Shown in pieces: positions 58,384 through 64,000 of a stretch of 64,000 nt of DNA. Every line of letters begins with the position of its first letter. The first letter of the stretch is position 1. The notes below the pieces were generated by a model, which had not been told where the DNA came from, searched no databases, and saw only the letters and a list, made by a program, of their open reading frames with translations. This stretch comes from Siphonodentalium dalli. Its lineage: Eukaryota > Mollusca > Scaphopoda > Gadilida > Siphonodentaliidae. The stretch covers positions 107,970,278 through 108,034,277 of the forward strand of contig CP136069.1 in the NCBI GenBank assembly GCA_032622095.1, read 5' to 3'. The position numbers and the translations under genes are program-made.

Positions 58384-61179
58384 GTTCTATAGAAATTCAC
58401 AGGGGACCATCTAGGTGATGCCAAAGGGGTCTACTAGGAGTAGCTTTTTACGAGAAAGATAATGGTCGGGGTTATAATTGTCTAAAGTGACGCCGTTGTT
58501 GTCAGGGACAGAAAAAGGGGGAGGGGCAGAACAAAAATTGTCGCCGATTGCCATCAAACTTATATATAATCATCCCCATAATATGAGGAATCTAATGTCG
58601 TGGTTTAATTATGGAAAAAGTCACGCCGTTCGCGTCAGGGGTGCCCGGAAAGGGGGGGGGGGGGCAGATTTTTCTCTCTCGCCGATTGCCACGAAACTTA
58701 CATATAATCATCACCATGATATGAAGAATCCAACGGTGTGGTTTAAATATGTCAAATGTGGCGTCGTTTGAGTCAGGGGTGAACGGAAGGGGAGAGGGGC
58801 ACCAAAATTGATAAAACTAATTTTAGCGCCAATTTCCACCAAATTGATATATATTCTTCTTCATGATACAAGGAATCTAATTGTGCGATTTAACAACGCC
58901 AAACTGTTGTTTTTGGATGAGAGATTGGGAGGGGTGGGCACTAAATTTGATAATAAGTCGCCGATTGCCACCACACTTATACAAAATCATCCCCACGGTA
59001 TGAGGAGTCTAATGTTGTGGCTTTTATCTGTCAAATGTGGCCTCATTCGAGTCAGGGTTGCATTGAAAGGGACAGGGGCACCAAATTAAATGATGCACAA
59101 TTGTTTTAGCGCCAATTTCCACCAAAATTGATACACGTTCTTATCCATGATACGAGGAATCTAATCGTGATTTAAAGACGCCATAGTGGTGCTGTTTGGG
59201 TGAGAGATGGAGAGGGGAGGGATTGGCACCAAATTTGATAAAAAAAATTGTTTAGTCGCCGATTATTACCTAACTTATAAACAATCTTCTCCATGATATC
59301 AGAAGTGTAATCGTGTGGTTTAAGGATGTCACAAGTGGGGCCATTCGAGTCAGTGGTGTATAGAGATGAGAGGGACACAAAAAATTATATCTATATGTTT
59401 AGTGCCGATTTCCACCAGATTGAAACATATTCTTCTCCGTCATACGAGGAATCTTATCGTGTGGTTTAGATATACCAAATTGGTGCCCTATGGGTGAGAG
59501 ATATGGGGACCTTAAATTTGATACGAATTTGTATACTCGCCAATTTTCACCAATTTCATATATATGCATCTCTAATCTCTATTGAGTCTTAGTGTGTGTA
59601 GCTTGAGTCCGAAATAGGGACGGGAGGGTCACCAAAACTGATACAAAATATTTTTAGTACCAATTACCATCAAATTCAGGCACGTTCTTCTCAAATGATA
59701 CAAGAAATAAAATCGTGCTGTCTGTCTGTCTTTTGTCTGTCTGTGTGCGTTCTACATGTATATATAACTTCACGCGGTACAATCGAGATGGCACCAAGGC
59801 GTTCTAAGAGGGGTAACTTTATACAAGGAAGATAATGGTGCGGGTTAAAATTTTCTAAAATGACGCTGTTGGTGGGAGGGGAAATTAAAAAAATATGGTG
59901 AAATAGTTTTGTCGCTGATTTCCACCAAACGAATACATAATCACCTTCGCAATATGGTATTGTTCGAGTCAGCGTTGCATCAACAATTGATTTAATAAAC
60001 CAAATTCCACCAAATTCATACACGTTTTTCTCTAATGATATACCATGAATTAAATCACATTTGGTGTCGTTTGCGTCACGGATGGCGAGCGGATATGCAC
60101 TATCATTGATAAGATTGCTATTCGCCGATATCCACATATAAGTTATATACAGTCACCAGGCCATCTCCATATCATTTTAAGTAGTTGGGCGTTCACATTT
60201 CACAACCCCGACATATGGTGACCCACATAAGTCACTTGAACAATTATATTTTCTTAACAGTCATATTTATATGGGAATGGCAATCAAGGCATTCACACAA
60301 TGAGCTAGCAAAAAGAGATAACTAGAAGAAGCATTAAACGTATATTTATCATTCTATTGAAGAGATACATATATTCGTGCAAACTGAGAGACCTCGAACG
60401 TCAGAGGATTGCAAATATATAATAAAAAAAATTAGTCTGTTCCATTCAATACAGTTTCCACAAAAAGTTACAATTTGTCAAGAGATATGGAAGGCCTGTT
60501 CAAAAATAGTGGTCACAGTGTGCAGTCAAATATAGTTTCTTCTGATATACAAGAAAATGCAGTTAGTAGAACAAGACTTTTCAGGATCCTACCAATACTG
60601 ACATCTGACAAGGGTTTTAGAACAGACTCATCGACTGACATTAGCAACTCAAAATCTCGCTCTGTGCCTGGCACATGTAGCTGATATATTTGCGCAGCAA
60701 TATTTCGTTTAAACTAAGAATATTTAGCCAATATATAGCACCATGAACAGAGGAGCACCTGGAAATTTCTTTGAAACATCTGTATCTTCAAGGAGATATG
60801 ATAGCCAGGTGTCCTCGAGATCTTAGTCCAACCAACTAGATTGATTGATACATCTCAATATGCAAAACCCAATTATCATCTTTTATCGAACTAATGTGTT
60901 TATGATGTTCATGTATCATATTATAACGTCTAATGTATACGCAGTTGTAAATAAATAAATACTTCATTACTGGTGGAACGGATTAATCGCGATAAACAAT
61001 GACAATTGGCAAGGTGAGCCACTACTTATATTCCATGACTGTAATAATCATGTTTTGTGATGCTATTTGAATATACAATTTATGAGAAAACGTATAACAC
61101 TTTAAGCAAGAGCATTCTCTATTCCCAACAAATATCCACGGCATACATTAACCTGGGCAACGCCGGGTAACCCTGCTAG
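58325..61179 (+). mobile_element. Helitron-like non-autonomous element, 2.9 kb
   Basis: 5' end TCTATATCTATATTTGCG follows host A. The 3' end has a hairpin ACCTGGGCAACGCCGGGT, eight bases, then CTAG, followed by host T: the A|TC...CTAG|T Helitron pattern. (TGTC)n lies at 58345-58382. About ten degenerate units of about 160 bp (CGCCGATTGCCACCAAACTT, ATATGAGGAATCTAAT) fill 58440-60150. No Rep/helicase is present. Confidence 0.7.
60430..60684 (+). other. exon-like ORF inside the Helitron-like element, unrecognised
   Basis: After an acceptor-like AAAAAAATTAG, an open frame of about 83 codons rich in Ser, Asn and Thr (NTVSTKSYNLSRDMEG, TDSSTDISNSKSRSVPG) runs to a stop at 60682. It has no family I recognise. 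Helitrons often carry captured host exons, which would explain it; it may also be chance. Confidence 0.25.
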
Positions 61180-62449
61180 TGTAAAATAAATGTAGTCTCA
61201 ACTTTGCATATTGGATATTCACATGATAATTTATTGATAGCATTTTGGAGAAAAAAATACTTAAGTTATGGCATCGGATAGAACATGACCATGTATGGAT
61301 GGAAAGTGTTAATTTCTAAACCGATAAACCGATCGATACCAAAAACTATACAGGTGAGGGGTGTGTCATCGTAAACATGCACATGAAATTTGAACACGAA
61401 ACGATAAACATTAGTTGAGTAATCAAATCGGATAGCAAGCGTCTACAGACAGACGGATGTACAGACAGACGAACGGACGAACGACGGATGGTTGATCTGG
61501 CGTCAGCATTATGTGTACCATGCATGGTACCGGTTCACATACAAAATTATGGCTTCCATCTAGAGGCCACCCGAAATATCCATATGAAGTTTTGTGACAA
61601 TCGGATTAGAGATGTGGTCTGTAGTGTGGTATATATAAGAAGAGCATATATATATTGTGAAGTATAGCAAATTTCATTTTCATCACGATTGTCAATTTCC
61701 GAATCTGTGCTTTGGCAATCTCCACACAGTTGCTAACCGGAAGTCAAGTGGCAGTTTCTCCAAAATCCATACCCACAATCTTTGAAAAATCACTGATGGA
61801 TATAGAAAAACTTGTATGACATCATTCACCTGCGCCTAAGGTTTTTGGAACCCTAACAATGTTATTGGTACTTCAAAACATTGTCGATCATATATAGCAT
61901 ATATTACAATCACAGAGTAGCCTCAAGTAGTACATTTTTTCGTTGGTGCATTTCTATAACTTTCAAACTTACAATACAGTTTATTTCATGTTTGTACATG
62001 TCACGATCATATACAGAACTGAGTAAATTCACACAGACTACTGAATAATCGGATTTCTGGGGACAGTTTAGTATGCAGACTCGCATATATAAGAGAATGC
62101 ATTGGCCAGTAATTTAGATCAAGAATAAAGAATGGCCAGTATCTTTATGTTCTTCGTTGACTGTTTTACATTCACACTTTTTAAGAAATATATGAAACTT
62201 AATTGTATAGTACTGTTCAGCGCCAGCGAGAATGCTACGGCAACAGCTGCCACCCTTCGGGAATGTTAGTCAGTACCAGGTTGAATATGAGATTTTGTGA
62301 AATATGGATGAAAACTAACTAGAGGTGTGACTGTCCCAATGGGACTAAGGATACCCCCCCCCCCCCCCCCCCCCCGGGTTTTTAAAATACTAAGATGTTT
62401 CACATGTCAGTAAAAATTTAGTTAAGATAAAAGGTCAGCAGACCACAGT
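61180..62449. other. intron, mostly unrecognised
   Basis: Contains a mollusc-repeat fragment with (GACAGACGGA)n at 61440-61490 and a 22-bp C tract at 62354-62375. No exon found. Confidence 0.5.
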
Positions 62450-62950
62450 GTCCCCCGAAAACGTGGCAAGTCGATGCCGCTTTGTTGAAGAAATTAAAAA
62501 AAAATGTTGAAATTTTCTAAGTTGAAAAGGGTTAATAACATGTTGCACATCTCCAATATGTGGGTAGCAATACTCTATAGTTTCAAATATCTACGATCAA
62601 AACTGTAGAAGGAGTTGATTGTTGATTACACCACGAAGGTACCCTTATACAGAAAATTATAAAAAATGTTGAAATTTTCTAAGTCGAAAAGGGTTAATAA
62701 CTCAGTCAAAAAAAAAAAATTCCGTCATCTATATACATGTTGCACATCATCAATATATGGGCAACAGTATTCTGAAGTTTCAAATCTCTGGGATGAAATC
62801 TGTAGGAGGAGATGATTACACCATGAAGGTACTCAAAAGTGTGACAGACGGACGGACGAACGAACGGCTCGACGGACGAACGGACGGACGTCCGTCTAGA
62901 CGGACGGAGCCCATTTCTATAGTCCCCCAAAAATTAATTTTTCGGGGGAC
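62450..62950. mobile_element. 501-bp MITE-like element with GTCCCCCGAAAA ends
   Basis: GTCCCCCGAAAA at 62450-62461 is matched by TTTTTCGGGGGAC at 62938-62950. Two internal units match 32538-32990. A (GACG)n tract and an end hairpin GTCCCCCAAAAATTAATTTTT with GGGGGAC (62922-62950) follow. The 24 bases before the left end are also shared with the copia copy. Confidence 0.65.
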
Positions 62951-62989
62951 AATAATAAAATAACAGTTCTCATTGCAGGTGCACAACCC

Positions 62990-63430
62990 TAAACCTAATC
63001 TTAAACCTATTGACGGAAAAATTTAGGAATAAAAGTTCTAAGTCGAAAAAGGGAAATAACTCCACAAAAAAAATGTCGGACAGACATCATAATCGCAGGT
63101 GCACAGGTTCCTATGGTACTAAATATCAGTGCCAAGTTTTAAAAAAATTGACTTAAAAATGTAGGAATAAAAGCTGGGACAAAATTATACATGTTGCGAA
63201 AATTTTCTAAGTCGAAAAAGGGGAGATAACTCCACCAAAAAAAGTCTGACAGATGTCATAATCGCAGGTGCACAGGTTCCCATAGTGGTTGATGTCTGTG
63301 CCAAGTTTCACAGAAATTTAGAAAAACTCCGGACAAATTTGTGTCCACGGACAGACGACGGACGGACGATGGACAGACGGACAAGCTATTTCCAGTATAC
63401 CCACCTAACTTTGTTGCGGGGGGGTATAAT
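62990..63430. repeat. mollusc tandem-unit repeat ending GGGGGGTATAAT
   Basis: Three units with TAAGTCGAAAAAGGG, ATAACTCCAC and ATAATCGCAGGTGCACAGG, then GACGGACGGACG and GCGGGGGGGTATAAT. The end of the repeat is 99 bp from the UBR5 exon donor. Confidence 0.65.
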
Positions 63431-63528
63431 AATTGGCCTCTAGTGGTGTACAATTTCATTGATAATTGCCGAAAAACATGGTAATACAGCTCAAACTATA
63501 CTGGTTATTACTTTAAATGTCCACTGAC

Positions 63529-63651
63529 CTGCAATTCATCCTTGCGCAGTAGCCTGCATTCTTGCAATATAGTAGCTGGATCATCTTTGCCAACACTGCA
63601 TGATTCCGGGTCTTTGCTGAGGAATTTGACTGCTGCATAAGCTCCATCAAC
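63529..63651 (-). CDS. UBR5: UBR5 internal exon (41 codons, VDGAYAAVKF block)
   Basis: The minus strand reads an acceptor ...AACATAG, then 123 nt open in phase 0, then donor GTCAGT. The peptide starts VDGAYAAVKF and ends CRLLRKDELQ. In vertebrate UBR5 as I recall it, the matching block starts VDGAY.AVKF and ends CRLLRIDELQ. The linker between is shorter than in vertebrates and rich in Ser, Asp and Lys. There is no internal stop. This is the most upstream exon visible; a further 349 bases of intron follow to the window edge, where I see no second exon. Confidence 0.85.
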
Positions 63652-64000
63652 CTATGTTTAATAATTATTTTCATAATTAGGGTTTACTAGTTTAATTTGT
63701 AAAGTTTAGACCTACTTAGTCAGCTACACTGTAGCATCAGGTGGACAATTGCAAAATGTAATACGCATACCTTAGGCTCCTGCGAATATCTCATTTGAGT
63801 TCAAACCAAATATCTAATCGAAAAACATTAACATTCGCTAATCAAATTGAATATCAAATCAAATATAATCAACGATCGATCATGGCAAGCAAACTAATAA
63901 CTAATTGTATATTCAAGCAGGAAAACTTGATTTTATTGCACAGGCGACTGTCAAATGATCGCATGTGTCAACCGGAAATAGTGACTGTTTGAAAACGGTG

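Larger units (their letters stand above)
35512..63651 (-). other. UBR5: UBR5/HYD-type E3 ubiquitin ligase gene, partial (three exons, introns full of transposons)
   Basis: Three minus-strand exons in the order 63529-63651, 41289-41400, 35512-35663 encode 41, 37 and 50 codons (one codon split between the last two). Read together they follow the UBR5 family in order: the VDGAY.AVKF block, the CFQR.PK block, and the block ending in HTGAE/FTAGQE. Introns begin GT and end AG on the minus strand with phases 0, 1 and 0. The family is a large HECT-domain N-recognin that ubiquitinates proteins with destabilising N-termini and acts in nucleus and cytoplasm. These exons lie in the N-terminal half, before the UBR zinc box. 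Introns in this window are 22,128 bp, 5,625 bp and more than 35,511 bp. The next downstream exon was not found between 1 and 35,511 and probably lies outside the window. The assignment rests on remembered family sequence, not a search. Confidence 0.82.

Overview
The window is animal nuclear DNA, most likely from a bivalve mollusc. It is AT-rich and almost free of long ORFs. It carries several copies of a tandem-core repeat with units of about 160 bp that resembles the bivalve 'pearl'/CvA-type elements, and mollusc-style repeats ending in (GGAC)n and GGGGTATAA. I found no rRNA, tRNA, CRISPR array or prokaryotic gene.

The only host gene I can support is on the minus strand. Three exons (63529-63651, 41289-41400, 35512-35663) have consensus splice sites and compatible phases, and they encode consecutive pieces of a UBR5/HYD-type HECT ubiquitin ligase. 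They lie just before the UBR box, in the part I recall as a beta-propeller-like region. The three introns are 22.1 kb, 5.6 kb and more than 35.5 kb long, and they make up the rest of the window.

Region 1-4.7 kb: small inverted repeats, a DIRS/gypsy-like remnant and a 133-bp near-perfect palindrome. Region 4.7-34.5 kb: nested insertions. A LINE ORF is split by a Ty1/copia-like LTR retrotransposon (5044-33683, 5-bp duplication GTCCA). Its protease region is split by a 24.1-kb terminal-inverted-repeat element (6337-30447, duplicated TA). That element contains a 3.9-kb TIR element (6894-10833, duplicated AATGT), a 15-kb palindromic composite (13445-28431) and several MITEs. Removing the copia or the 24-kb insertion, with one target copy kept, restores the interrupted reading frame exactly, so these two boundaries are firm. 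A 5'-truncated LINE (31245-31960) also sits in the copia integrase region; there the 6-bp duplication is visible but the downstream frame is shifted.

Region 34.5-41.2 kb: mollusc repeats, UBR5 exon, then a 4.1-kb Tigger/pogo element (37045-41113) that has lost its DDE domain and itself carries a nested TA-flanked element. Region 41.3-58 kb: UBR5 exon, pearl-like repeats in both orientations including a 3.6-kb array with a recently amplified 483-bp higher-order unit, MITEs and TATCGGGA clusters. Region 58.3-61.2 kb: Helitron-like non-autonomous element with an exon-like ORF. Region 61.2-64 kb: MITEs and the third UBR5 exon.

The best candidate for something undescribed is the 24-kb TA-flanked element together with the 15-kb palindromic composite inside it. 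Both carry dense subterminal arrays of CGCGGTC/ACCGCGGT motifs. The composite also has a decayed transposon-associated ORF in both arms and a dispersed AACGCTCTTTATT motif through its core.
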